DNA of 10,875 bases from Chloroflexaceae bacterium (lineage in GTDB: Bacteria > Chloroflexota > Chloroflexia > Chloroflexales > Chloroflexaceae). A model generated the notes under the pieces. It did not search any database, was not told the DNA's origin, and saw only the letters and a list, made by a program, of their open reading frames with translations. Position numbers and translations under genes: made by a program. Within the stretch, counting starts at the first letter, position 1; the number at the start of each line of letters is the position of its first letter. Shown in pieces: positions 1-6,913 of this stretch. The DNA lies in NCBI GenBank assembly GCA_026417815.1, contig JAOACN010000672.1, positions 1 through 10,875 on the forward strand, given 5' to 3'.

Positions 1-207
1 GCGCGGGGGGGCACCGTAGAGACGGCCCGCCGGGCCGTCTCTACGGCGACGCCATCGTCGTATGCGGTCCGATGGGATGTCGGCCCGTCCCCATCGGCGC
101 CGGATGCGGCCGTATCGGGCGATGGCGGCGCGCCGGGCGGATTCGGTATCGGTCAATGGCGGGGCGTTGATGCCAATAATCGCATCATGTGGCCCCTCGC
201 CGATCAT
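1..207 (-). CDS. Possible small ORF running off the left edge (unrecognised)
   Basis: An open minus-strand frame begins at an ATG at 207-205 and stays open to the window edge. The N-terminal part reads MIGEGPHDAIIGINAPPL and continues with an Ala/Arg-rich helical stretch (SARRAAIARYGRIRRRWG) and IPSDRIRRW. It lies 35 bp downstream of the Uma2-type gene in the same direction, so it could be a small second cistron. An AAGG lies 8-11 nt before the ATG, a weak ribosome site. Against it, the third codon positions are less GC-rich than in the other genes here, and the last codons run straight through a perfect 33-nt palindrome at 14-46, so the natural C-terminus may have been replaced by a repeat. 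I do not recognise a family. It may be a decayed gene or chance frame. Confidence 0.25.
   Translation of the reverse strand, partial: MIGEGPHDAIIGINAPPLTDTESARRAAIARYGRIRRRWGRADIPSDRIRRWRRRRDGPAGRLYGAPPR
14..46. repeat. Perfect 33-nt palindrome (GTAGrGrC hairpin family, copy 1)
   Basis: The arm CCGTAGAGACGGCCCG (14-29) and its exact reverse complement (31-46) flank a single central base, giving a 16-bp perfect inverted repeat. There is no T-tract on either side, so it is not a typical intrinsic terminator. Its outer half (CGTAGAGACG) resembles the hairpins at 1921-1954 and 8040-8084, which suggests a dispersed palindromic repeat. Confidence 0.75.
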
Positions 208-242
208 CCCGACCTTGACCGCCCCTCGCAATCCGCAATCTC

Positions 243-863
243 CTACGCGGCGTCAAACACCTCGTCCACGCTCACGCTGAACCCGGCGAGGAGCTTTGAG
301 ACGGCGCGCTCACCGCGATGGAAGACGCCGTGGGTCACGTAGGCCTCGCCTTCGAGGACGAGCACCGTAATCGCGCCGGCCTGGGGGTCCACGATCCAGT
401 ATTCCGGGATGCGCGCCTCGGCGTAATCGCGCGGCTTCTCTTCGGTGTCGCGCCCGGGGTCATCGGGGCTGACAATCTCGACCACCAGGTCGGCGCCGGT
501 CCAGTACGCGTTTTGCGCGCGGGGGTCGTTCTTGTTCAGAACAAGCAGCAAATCTGGCTCGCGGAACTTGCCCGGTCTGATCTGGAGGCGTAGCGGCGCG
601 TAGAAGACATCGCCGCCAATGCGCTGGACGGCGACGAGCAAAGCGAGGAAGAGCACCCTGGAGATGGCCTGGTGGTATTTGGTCGGCATAGGCAGGACCT
701 CGATCGTGCCGTCGGTGTACTCCAGCAGCCGGTTGGTCTGGTCAGTAATGAGCAGGTACTGCTCCTCCGTCCAGTGGCCCTGGAGCGGGTCGAGGCTGAC
801 TACGAGTTCGCCATGCTGTTCCCAGATCATCCGCAGGTTCGCCTGTTTCGTCTCAATGGCCAT
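243..863 (-). CDS. Uma2 family (DUF820) PD-(D/E)XK nuclease-like protein
   Basis: This 206-aa protein has the Uma2 layout. An N-terminal segment with YTDGTIEVLPMPTKYHQ (about 49-65) is followed by the PD-(D/E)XK core: REPDLLLVL with D104, LVVEIVSPDD with E129, then K143 and DYAEARIPEYWIVDP (147-160). The family is predicted to be restriction-endonuclease-like and is often present in many copies in Chloroflexota and Cyanobacteria; the cellular role is mostly unknown. All expected active-site residues are present, so the fold is probably intact. I chose the ATG at 863 because GAGAGGAG sits just upstream at normal spacing and family similarity starts soon after. The frame is open for 75 more codons upstream, but that part is Arg/Ser-rich and looks non-coding. 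It is monocistronic or followed by a doubtful small ORF. Confidence 0.88.
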   Translation of the reverse strand: MAIETKQANLRMIWEQHGELVVSLDPLQGHWTEEQYLLITDQTNRLLEYTDGTIEVLPMPTKYHQAISRVLFLALLVAVQRIGGDVFYAPLRLQIRPGKFREPDLLLVLNKNDPRAQNAYWTGADLVVEIVSPDDPGRDTEEKPRDYAEARIPEYWIVDPQAGAITVLVLEGEAYVTHGVFHRGERAVSKLLAGFSVSVDEVFDAA

Positions 864-882
864 AGCTGGCTCCTCTCGGAAA

Positions 883-946
883 GGTTTGACGGAAAGTCGC
901 AAAGGCGGAAGCGATGCGTTGCGGCTTAGCGACCTGGCGTCAAACC
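883..946 (-). promoter_or_regulatory. Interrupted inverted repeat upstream of the Uma2-type gene
   Basis: GGTTTGACG (883-891) is matched by CGTCAAACC (938-946). Inside these arms GTCGC (896-900) pairs with GCGAC (929-933) across a 4-nt mismatch, giving a stem-loop of about 64 nt that ends 19 nt before the Uma2 start codon. It could be an operator or a leader hairpin. Read on the minus strand, the right arm also supplies TTGACG, like a -35 box, but no convincing -10 box follows at the usual spacing. The rest of the 864-1134 gap shows nothing recognisable. Confidence 0.35.
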
Positions 947-1134
947 CGACCCGGCGAGAGAACTGCGTTTTACCGCGATAGTGATGCCGGAAACACGAAA
1001 ACAAGGAACTCCGCGCCCTCGGCGGTGCGTTCCCGTTCGGTAGATTGAACACATTGCATACGCCAGCCAGAATTGGCGGGAAGGCCATGCGGGGCTATCC
1101 GCAATCACAATAACGGTTGCCGAACGCCAGGCCC

Positions 1135-1773
1135 TCACCCGACCAGATTGTGTTGCACCGCCACGCCGACCGCTTCGGTGCGGTTGGCGACGCCCAGCTT
1201 GCCGAGAATGTTATGGACGTGGTGGCGCACGGTGTTGCGGCTGATGAAAAGTTGCTCGGCGATCTGCTCGTTGCTTAGCCCGGCAACCATCAGGCGCAGC
1301 ACCTCCAGTTCGCGCTCGGACAGGTCGCTCCCCGGCGCCGGCGGCGCGTTGAGGGCGCTGACCAGGGCCCGGGTGGCGTCGGGGCTGAGCACCGGCGCGC
1401 CGGCGAAGGCGGTGCGGATGGCCCCGATCAGGTCTCCAGCCTGCATATCCTTCAAGAGGTAGCCGATCGCCCCCGCCTGCAGCGCCTGCTGCACGAGGGC
1501 GCCCTCGCTGAAGCTGGTGAGCGCCAGGACGCGCACATCCGGGAAGCGCCGGCGCAGTTCCCGGGTGGCGGTAATGCCGTCCATCTCGGGCATCATCACG
1601 TCCATGATCACCAGGTCAGGCGCCAGGCTGGCCACAAGCTCCAGGGCCTCGACGCCGCTGGCCCCCTCGCCGACGATCTCAATGTCGTCGGCGCCGCCGA
1701 GCAAAAAGCGCAGGCCCCCCCGCACGACGGCATGGTCGTCAACCACAAGCACTCGGATGCGTGACTTCGTCAT
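1135..1773 (-). CDS. NarL/FixJ-type response regulator (receiver + LuxR HTH)
   Basis: This 212-aa cytoplasmic regulator has an N-terminal receiver domain (about 5-121) and a C-terminal LuxR-type helix-turn-helix (about 150-210). The receiver has the acidic pair D12/D13 (VVDDHAVVRGG), phosphoacceptor D58 (LVIMDVMMPEMDG), switch residue T86 and K108 (YLLKD). The HTH shows the usual LSERELEVLRLMVAGLSNEQ and FISRNTVRHHVHNILGKLGV motifs. It should be phosphorylated by a histidine kinase and then bind DNA. The ATG at 1773 is preceded by AGAGGTGG at good spacing; a longer open frame upstream is low-complexity Pro/Arg-rich sequence and covers repeats, so it was not used. It lies 174 bp downstream of the SulP gene and probably has its own promoter. 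No cognate kinase is adjacent. Confidence 0.93.
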   Translation of the reverse strand: MTKSRIRVLVVDDHAVVRGGLRFLLGGADDIEIVGEGASGVEALELVASLAPDLVIMDVMMPEMDGITATRELRRRFPDVRVLALTSFSEGALVQQALQAGAIGYLLKDMQAGDLIGAIRTAFAGAPVLSPDATRALVSALNAPPAPGSDLSERELEVLRLMVAGLSNEQIAEQLFISRNTVRHHVHNILGKLGVANRTEAVGVAVQHNLVG

Positions 1774-1822
1774 GTTCCACCTCTGGCCTGCCCTACGATT
1801 GCTCGCGGGGTGTGAGGGGTAT

Positions 1823-1839
1823 GGGAACACCCGGTTCCC
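1823..1839. repeat. GGGAAC/GTTCCC palindrome, copy 1
   Basis: GGGAACACCCGGTTCCC is a short palindrome (6-bp arms) lying 50 nt upstream of the NarL-type regulator start. Similar sequences occur at 6745-6763 and 7507-7521, both upstream of minus-strand genes. It may be a short dispersed repeat. Confidence 0.4.
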
Positions 1840-1878
1840 CCGCTGGCCGCGCGGCCCTGGCCGCTGCGCCCCAACGGA

Positions 1879-1884
1879 ATTATA
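1879..1884 (-). promoter_or_regulatory. Candidate -10 box (TATAAT) for the NarL-type regulator
   Basis: The minus strand carries a perfect TATAAT at 1884-1879 in a very GC-rich spacer, about 105 bp before the regulator start codon. No clear TTGACA-like -35 box is visible 16-18 bp upstream, so this is only half a promoter. It lies between the SulP 3' hairpin and the regulator, where an independent promoter would be expected. Confidence 0.35.
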
Positions 1885-1920
1885 CCCCCTGGCCGCGTTC
1901 CGTGGGGGCGCAGGAGGGGC

Positions 1921-1954
1921 GCCGTAGGGGCGCAACGCGCTGCGCCCCTACGGC
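1921..1954. repeat. Hairpin over the SulP stop codon (GTAGrGrC family, copy 2)
   Basis: GCCGTAGGGGCGCA (1921-1934) and TGCGCCCCTACGGC (1941-1954) form a perfect 14-bp stem around a 6-nt loop. The right arm contains the SulP TAG stop (1950-1948). In the SulP transcript it would fold right at the end of the coding region. With no U-run after it, it may protect the RNA 3' end or act as an imperfect terminator rather than a standard one. The outer half resembles the palindromes at 14-46 and 8040-8084. Confidence 0.7.
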
Positions 1955-3615
1955 GCCGCGATCCACTGCTCGGCGGCATCCATCGCTTCCTGGAGCGACT
2001 GGCCGATCCGTTCGTCCACCAGGAAGACGTTGTTCCGGCCGATCGTCTGCAGGTGGCCGGTGCGTTCCAACTGGATCAGCACCCCCGGGTCCACGCCCGC
2101 CAGCATCAGCCGGCTCTCCCGTTCCCGCAGGGCCTGCGCGTAGCGGGCCAGCACCTCCATGAAGGTGCTGCCCAGCTCCGTCTCGCCGCGCAGCACCAGG
2201 ATCACCGCCGCGTGGCGCGAGCCCTCGGTCACCGCGGGGAGCTGTGCGTTGAACACCGGGGCGGCGGCAAAGAACAGGCTGCCATAGGGAACGAGGACAG
2301 TCACCTGGCGTCCGGGCACCTCCGCCGGCGGCTCGCCCTCGACCGGGTACTGCCCCGGCTCCACGCGCCAGGCCACCACCCGCACCCGGTTCGACTGCTG
2401 GAACACGTAGAGCAACACCGCCAGGCCCACGCCCATCAGCACCGCGTACTGGAGCGGCACCAGCAGGCCGGCGATGAACGTCAGGAGCATCACAGTCTGC
2501 TGCACCGGTCCGGTCTTCCAGACGGTCAGCACCTGGCCGAGCTTGAGGGTGCGGAAGCCGATGATGATCAGCAGCCCGGCCAGGGCGGGCATGGCCATCA
2601 GGCCCACCAGGCGCCCGAAGAGCACGATGCCCAGGGCGATCACCACGCCGGCGACGATGTTGGCCAGGCGCGAGCGGGCGCCCGCCCCGATCACCAGCGA
2701 GGTCGCCGACATCGAGGCGCCCACCGGCATCCCCTGGAGCACCCCGGCGACGATGCCCGCCGCCCCCTGTCCAACGAAGTCGCCCGACGCGTTGGGGAAG
2801 CTGCCGTCGGGGTTGGCGACCGACGCGCTGATGCTCGCGCCCTGCACCAGCCCCACAAAGGCCAGGGAGAGCGCGGGGATGAGCAGCGTGGGCACGAGGG
2901 CCAGCGACGGCAGCACCGGCAGTGGCAGTGAACTGGGGATATCGGCGACGTCCCTGGCCAGGGCGATCTGCTCGGCGCCTGCCAGGGGGACGATCAGCGA
3001 GATGAAGAACAGCGCCACCACCATCCCCAGGGCCTTCAGGCGCGTCCGCTCCAGGGTCAGGATCAGGATGATCGTCAGCACCCCGGCCGCCAGCGTCGGC
3101 GCGTGGACCTGGTCCAGATTGCGCAGGAGATCGAGGGTGCGCACCACCCGATTCGGCCCCGAGCTGCTGTAGCCGGTAAAGGTGTCGAGCTGCCCGAGGA
3201 TGATCAGCAGGGCCACGGCGTTGACGAAGCCGACCATCACCGAGTTGGGCACGAAGCGCACCAGCTTGCCGAGACGGAGCAGGCCCGCCACGAGCATGAT
3301 CAGCCCGGTGAGCACCGTTAGCGTAAAGAGCGGGACGTTGGGGTCCGACGCCCGGGTCACCTCGGGCACGCTGGCGACGATCAGCGCCATGGCGCTGGTG
3401 GCCTGCACGGACATGAGGACCGAGCTGGTGAGCAGCGCGCCGGTGATCACGCCGGTCATGTAGCTGTAGAGGCCGTAGACCGGGTTGACCAGCGCAAGCA
3501 GGCCCGAGGCCAGCCCATCGGGGATGCTCTGGATGCCCAGTACCAGGCCGGCGGAAAGATCCTCGCGGACGGTGGCGCGGTTGAAATACTGCCGGCGCAG
3601 GATGGGAAGGTTCAT
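1948..3615 (-). CDS. SulP family anion transporter with STAS domain
   Basis: This 555-aa inner-membrane protein has the SulP layout: a transmembrane region (about 18-405) and a cytoplasmic STAS domain (about 436-550). Signatures are GIQSIPDGLASGLLALVNPVYGLYS (27-51), DGSFPNASGDFVGQG (270-284) and the downstream PVGASMSATSLVIGAGARSR region (297-316). In the STAS domain the common D-S motif reads G-S (LGSTFMEVL, 481-489), with the Ser kept. Family members move sulfate, bicarbonate or dicarboxylates, and the sequence alone does not fix the substrate. It lies 134 bp downstream of the alkyl sulfatase in the same direction, which favours sulfate or another anion linked to sulfatase activity (inference). 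The ATG at 3615 has GGAGA about 6 nt upstream. The gap to the sulfatase holds a 100-bp palindromic repeat. Confidence 0.92.
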   Translation of the reverse strand: MNLPILRRQYFNRATVREDLSAGLVLGIQSIPDGLASGLLALVNPVYGLYSYMTGVITGALLTSSVLMSVQATSAMALIVASVPEVTRASDPNVPLFTLTVLTGLIMLVAGLLRLGKLVRFVPNSVMVGFVNAVALLIILGQLDTFTGYSSSGPNRVVRTLDLLRNLDQVHAPTLAAGVLTIILILTLERTRLKALGMVVALFFISLIVPLAGAEQIALARDVADIPSSLPLPVLPSLALVPTLLIPALSLAFVGLVQGASISASVANPDGSFPNASGDFVGQGAAGIVAGVLQGMPVGASMSATSLVIGAGARSRLANIVAGVVIALGIVLFGRLVGLMAMPALAGLLIIIGFRTLKLGQVLTVWKTGPVQQTVMLLTFIAGLLVPLQYAVLMGVGLAVLLYVFQQSNRVRVVAWRVEPGQYPVEGEPPAEVPGRQVTVLVPYGSLFFAAAPVFNAQLPAVTEGSRHAAVILVLRGETELGSTFMEVLARYAQALRERESRLMLAGVDPGVLIQLERTGHLQTIGRNNVFLVDERIGQSLQEAMDAAEQWIAAP

Positions 3616-3644
3616 GAGCGTCTCCGCGACAGGGGGCGATCTGG

Positions 3645-3748
3645 TAGTCTGTGAACGAAGGTTTTTGCTAACCCCCTCCCCAACCTCCCCCGCTGGAGGG
3701 AGGCTGAGAGGGGGTGGGGGTTTAGCGAAAGACCTTGTTTCCAGACTA
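3645..3748. repeat. MITE-like palindromic element, copy A (complete)
   Basis: A 100-bp imperfect palindrome runs from GTCTGTGAAC at 3647 to ..CAGAC at 3746, with TA directly outside both ends (3645-3646 and 3747-3748). The arms match over most of their length, including TTTTTGCTAACC near the left end and GGTTTAGCGAAAGA near the right, and C-rich and G-rich inner arms. It fills almost the entire gap between the sulfatase stop (3750-3752) and the SulP start. There is no ORF in it. The same arm sequence occurs at 6777-6911 and 7583-7680. Confidence 0.75.
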
Positions 3749-3749
3749 C

Positions 3750-5741
3750 TTACGGTCGCAGTTCGACCGGCGCATCGTCCTCGAACAGCTCGGGCTTCGG
3801 CTCCTCGCTCGCCTGCGCCCTGGTGCCGGGCAGGACTTCGAACCAGGGATCGAACTTCACCATGGTCGAGGCGAGTTGGGCGAGCACCTGGGGGTTGCCC
3901 TCCAGCCGCGCCTTACCGGCCGCGACCTTGTCCTGGAAGGTGGCCGCGCCGATCATCAGATCCTCCAGGTCGCGCCGATCGATCGTGATCGTCAGGTCGG
4001 CGTCCTGAGCCTGGTAGCCGGCGATGGTGGTGAGCGTGGCGTTGCTCAGCTCCACGATGAAGCGCTCGCCGTTGTCGGGCGTCACTAGATTGATTTTGAA
4101 CGCCATACCCTCGGCCTTGCGGCTATCCATCTGCACGCCGAGGTAGTCGAGGAACATCTCGGTGCTGGTGCCGCGCACAAAGTCCGGGCTGCCGGCCTTA
4201 GCGGTGTGAACCGGAACGATGCCGTCGCGGAGCTCCTTCGCGCCCGAAAGGAAGCTGTTCCGCAAGGCCAGGCTCTCCTGCTGGTAGGCGAATTGCTCGT
4301 AGGTGTCGGCGAGCAGGTCTTTCGCTTCCTGGTTGTGGGGCTCGGCGTGCACCAGCTTGTCGAGGATCTCGACGGCCAGGAGGTACTTGCCCTGGTCGAA
4401 CAGCTCGCGCCCTCTGGCTATGATCTTCTCGGCGCCGCCCATCATCTCGACGTAGAGCGGGGCGGAGTCCTCCGGCGAGAGCGGGATGAGCGTCGCGGGG
4501 TTGAGGTCCCAGTAGCCGAGGTAGCGCTGCATCACCGCCCGGCTGTTGTGCTCGTAGGAGCCGTGGTAGCCGCGAGTGTACCACTTCTGCTGCAAACTCC
4601 GGGGCGGCTCGTAGACATTGTGGATCTGGTTGATCGTCACGCCCATGTTGGCGTAGTGCAGCACCTGATTGTTGAGGTGGGCGTACATATCGCGCTGGTC
4701 GCGCATCACCTCCAGGATCCGCTCCTTGCCCCAGCGCGGCCAGTTGTGCGACGCGAACATGACCTCGGCGTGGTCGGCGAAGCGATAGATCGCCTCATTA
4801 ATGTACTTCGCCCAGATCGCGGTGTCGCGAACCTGAGCCCCGCGCAGCGTCAGCACGTTGTGGAGGCTGCCGACCATGTTCTCGGCGGCCCAGAAGGTCT
4901 TGAAGTCGGGGAACCAGGTGTTCATCTCAGCGGGGGCTTCGGTGCCCGGCGTGTTCTGAAACACCATACGGACGCCGTCAATCGTCAGTTCCTGAATCGG
5001 CTGGGTGATCGACAACGTCGGCGGCAAGATGCCGGGCTCGCCGCTGGCGACCGCCTTGCCGATCGCCATATCAACGTGGCCGCACGGGTGGCACGGCACG
5101 ATATCGGCGTAGGTATACGACTTGCGGCGCGTCATCGCATTGCCGGCGAAGAGGTTCTCCGAGATGGCTGCGTGCATAAAGCCATCCGGCGCGATGATCT
5201 CGATCTTGCCCGCCGCCAGAGCCTCCTCGTCAACGACGCCGCGGATGCCGCCGAAGTGATCGCCGTGGGAGTGGGAGATAATCACGGCCACCACCGGCCG
5301 CTCGCCCAGGACCTCGTTCACGAACTTGAGCGCGGCGCGCGCGGTTTCCTTCACCGTGAGCGGATCGATAATGATCCAGCCGGTCTGGCCCTTGATGAAG
5401 GAGATGTTCGCGAGGTCGAAGCCGCGCACCTGATAGATGCCCGGCGTCACCTCGTAGAGGCCGTAATTCATGTTGAGGATGGCCTGGCGCTGCAGCGACG
5501 GATGGATGCTGTCGTAGTCCTGACCCTGCAGCAGGAAGTCCCAGTTATCCATGTTCCAGGCCACCCCGCCTTTGTCATTCATGATCTTGCGGTAGGGCGG
5601 CGCCGCAATGAACCCGCGCTTCGCTTCTTCGAAGTCCTGGGTGTCGCTGAACGGAAGCAGCTTGCGCGCTTTATTCTGGGCGTCAATCGTGAACTGTGAG
5701 GGCAGCTTGCCCTTCGGGTGGAAATGGGTCTGGTTGCTCAT
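3750..5741 (-). CDS. Alkyl sulfatase, SdsA1/YjcS type (metallo-beta-lactamase fold)
   Basis: This 663-aa enzyme should hydrolyse primary alkyl sulfate esters such as dodecyl sulfate to alcohol and sulfate using two zinc ions. Its length matches the SdsA1/YjcS family. The metallo-beta-lactamase domain (about 95-335) carries HSHGDHFGG with H157, H159, D161 and H162, plus AAEN (E287) and SHNWPRWG (H332) as likely further ligands. A helical dimerisation region follows (about 340-510), then an SCP2-like C-terminal domain (about 525-635) that binds the alkyl chain in this family. No signal peptide is visible, so it is probably cytoplasmic, unlike secreted SdsA1. The ATG at 5741 is preceded by AAGGAAAGGA. 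It begins 30 bp after the DUF6325-like gene, indicating an operon, and is followed by SulP. The stop codon directly abuts repeat copy A. Confidence 0.95.
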   Translation of the reverse strand: MSNQTHFHPKGKLPSQFTIDAQNKARKLLPFSDTQDFEEAKRGFIAAPPYRKIMNDKGGVAWNMDNWDFLLQGQDYDSIHPSLQRQAILNMNYGLYEVTPGIYQVRGFDLANISFIKGQTGWIIIDPLTVKETARAALKFVNEVLGERPVVAVIISHSHGDHFGGIRGVVDEEALAAGKIEIIAPDGFMHAAISENLFAGNAMTRRKSYTYADIVPCHPCGHVDMAIGKAVASGEPGILPPTLSITQPIQELTIDGVRMVFQNTPGTEAPAEMNTWFPDFKTFWAAENMVGSLHNVLTLRGAQVRDTAIWAKYINEAIYRFADHAEVMFASHNWPRWGKERILEVMRDQRDMYAHLNNQVLHYANMGVTINQIHNVYEPPRSLQQKWYTRGYHGSYEHNSRAVMQRYLGYWDLNPATLIPLSPEDSAPLYVEMMGGAEKIIARGRELFDQGKYLLAVEILDKLVHAEPHNQEAKDLLADTYEQFAYQQESLALRNSFLSGAKELRDGIVPVHTAKAGSPDFVRGTSTEMFLDYLGVQMDSRKAEGMAFKINLVTPDNGERFIVELSNATLTTIAGYQAQDADLTITIDRRDLEDLMIGAATFQDKVAAGKARLEGNPQVLAQLASTMVKFDPWFEVLPGTRAQASEEPKPELFEDDAPVELRP

Positions 5742-5771
5742 GAGCGCATCCTTTCCTTCACGCCTGTGGCC

Positions 5772-6596
5772 TCACCACTCCTGGCTCAACTCGGCGATGG
5801 CGGCGTCGGCGGCGGCGGTAGCTTGCTGAAAGGCCTCGGTGGTGATCAGGTCGGCGTCAACCAGGGCGTCAATGGCCGCGGGGGCGTCGGCGTCGGTGAG
5901 CAGCCCGGCGACCACCAGGGCGCGCACCGCCTCGGCAGCGATGGCCATGCGGAAGGTGTCCACGGCCTCCACGGTGGCGGCGGCCTGGGCGATCGCGGCC
6001 TGCTCCAGCTCCGCCGCCGCCTCCAGGGTGCTCAGCGTGTCGAGCAGCGCCGCGCCCCGCAGCGCCGCGGCCCGCTCCACGGCCACCTCGGCCTCGACGA
6101 TCGCGTTCAGCTCGCGGCCAACGGCCAGCAGCGCGTCGCGGGTGAGGAAGCCCTGTGCCACCATGCGTCCCCCGGCTTCGCGAATGGCCGTTGCAAGACC
6201 GATGGCCCAGGCGTGCTCGAGGAGCACCACGGCTGCGGCCGTACCGGGCGCCAGGTCGGTGGCCGCGAGGCGGATCTCGTTAAGGGTAAGCCCCGGCCCC
6301 TGCTCCGGGATCAGCATCGTTTCAAGCTCCGCCGGCTCGGGCTGTGACTCGACGGTCACCCCCAGGCCCAGCAGGGGGTCAACCAGCGTGCCGACGCTGC
6401 TCCCGCTCCCGTCGGGCAGGTCCTGCTCCTGAAGGGCGCGAATGGTCCCGTCGGCCTCTTTCATCACGAAGCGCAGGTCAATGATCCGGATCAGGCCATG
6501 GGCGCGCAGTTCGTCAAGCTCGCGCAGGATCTGCCCCTTGAACTGATCAACGCGGTCGAAGGCGATGGCAATCGCCTGAATTGGTCCCGTTTGCAT
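5772..6596 (-). CDS. DUF6325/DUF1269-like protein with SHOCT-like C-terminus
   Basis: This 274-aa protein has an N-terminal domain (about 1-145) that reads like the DUF6325/DUF1269 group: QAIAIAFDRVDQFKGQIL, GLIRIIDLRFVMKEADGTI (35-53) and APGTAAAVVLLEHAWA (116-131). The function of this group is unknown. The C-terminal part is Ala/Glu-rich and helical, possibly coiled-coil (about 155-225), with three short segments of the form aLv.aGllT.ea (GGRMVAQGFLTRDAL, VRALVVAGLLTDADA, IDALVDADLITTEAF) that resemble SHOCT-type oligomerisation motifs. No signal peptide or clear membrane helix is visible. TAAGGAG sits at good spacing before the ATG at 6596. It is the first gene of a likely operon with the alkyl sulfatase, 30 bp away. 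A link to sulfatase function is inferred only from position. Confidence 0.8.
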   Translation of the reverse strand: MQTGPIQAIAIAFDRVDQFKGQILRELDELRAHGLIRIIDLRFVMKEADGTIRALQEQDLPDGSGSSVGTLVDPLLGLGVTVESQPEPAELETMLIPEQGPGLTLNEIRLAATDLAPGTAAAVVLLEHAWAIGLATAIREAGGRMVAQGFLTRDALLAVGRELNAIVEAEVAVERAAALRGAALLDTLSTLEAAAELEQAAIAQAAATVEAVDTFRMAIAAEAVRALVVAGLLTDADAPAAIDALVDADLITTEAFQQATAAADAAIAELSQEW

Positions 6597-6744
6597 GGCA
6601 ATGCTCCTTACATCCTCGGCCCTGTGCCGGGCGATGGGGTTTCTTTCTCAACAGAAGGGAGATTCCTGGGAAGGTGAAGCCCTCCCGGACCCTCCCCCGC
6701 GCGGGGGGTTGCGCCCTTCCAGCGCCTCCCACGGGCAGGAGTAC

Positions 6745-6763
6745 GGGGAAACCTGGTTTCCCC
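6745..6763. repeat. GGGGAAACC/GGTTTCCCC palindrome, copy 2
   Basis: GGGGAAACC (6745-6753) and GGTTTCCCC (6755-6763) form a perfect 9-bp inverted repeat around one base, extended to 10 bp by the next C/G pair. It lies 149 bp upstream of the DUF6325-like gene and resembles the palindrome at 1823-1839. Confidence 0.5.
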
Positions 6764-6774
6764 GGGGCGCTTAT

Positions 6775-6913
6775 TAGTCTGTGAACTGAGTTTTTCGGTA
6801 ACTCCGCCCCCTCCCCAACCCTCCCCCGCTGGGGGAGGGAGACCGGCTCCTCCCCCCAACGGGGGGAGGTTGGGGGGGGGGCGGAAATGCCAGGAAACTT
6901 CGTTCACAGACGA
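6775..6913. repeat. MITE-like palindromic element, copy B (complete)
   Basis: A 135-bp element runs from GTCTGTGAAC at 6777 to GTTCACAGAC at 6911, with perfect 10-bp ends. TA lies outside the left end (6775-6776); the right flank is GA. The arms share GTTTTTCGGTAAC-like and CCGCCCCCTCCCCAACC-like blocks with copy A, and include a run of ten Gs at 6872-6881. The right end comes one base before the LURP-one stop codon (6917-6915). It has no coding capacity. Confidence 0.7.

Noticed and set aside
62..280. Plus-strand open frame at the left edge
   Set aside because: It is an Arg/Pro/Ser-rich frame overlapping the 3' end of the Uma2-type gene with no ribosome site or recognisable motif.
864..1088. 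N-terminal extension of the Uma2-type gene
   Set aside because: The extra 75 residues show no family similarity and cross the inverted repeat at 883-946; the ATG at 863 has a clear ribosome site.
1774..1935. N-terminal extension of the NarL-type regulator
   Set aside because: It is Pro/Arg/Gly-rich, crosses a palindrome and a TATAAT, and the receiver begins normally at ATG 1773.
2053..2931. Plus-strand open frame opposite the SulP gene
   Set aside because: The translation is His/Gln/Arg-rich low-complexity sequence typical of a frame antisense to a membrane protein gene.
4206..5699. Long plus-strand open frame (497 codons) opposite the alkyl sulfatase
   Set aside because: It is antisense to a gene with clear catalytic motifs, is rich in Val/Arg/His/Asp with no domain pattern, and has no ribosome site of note. 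It is a side effect of high GC content.
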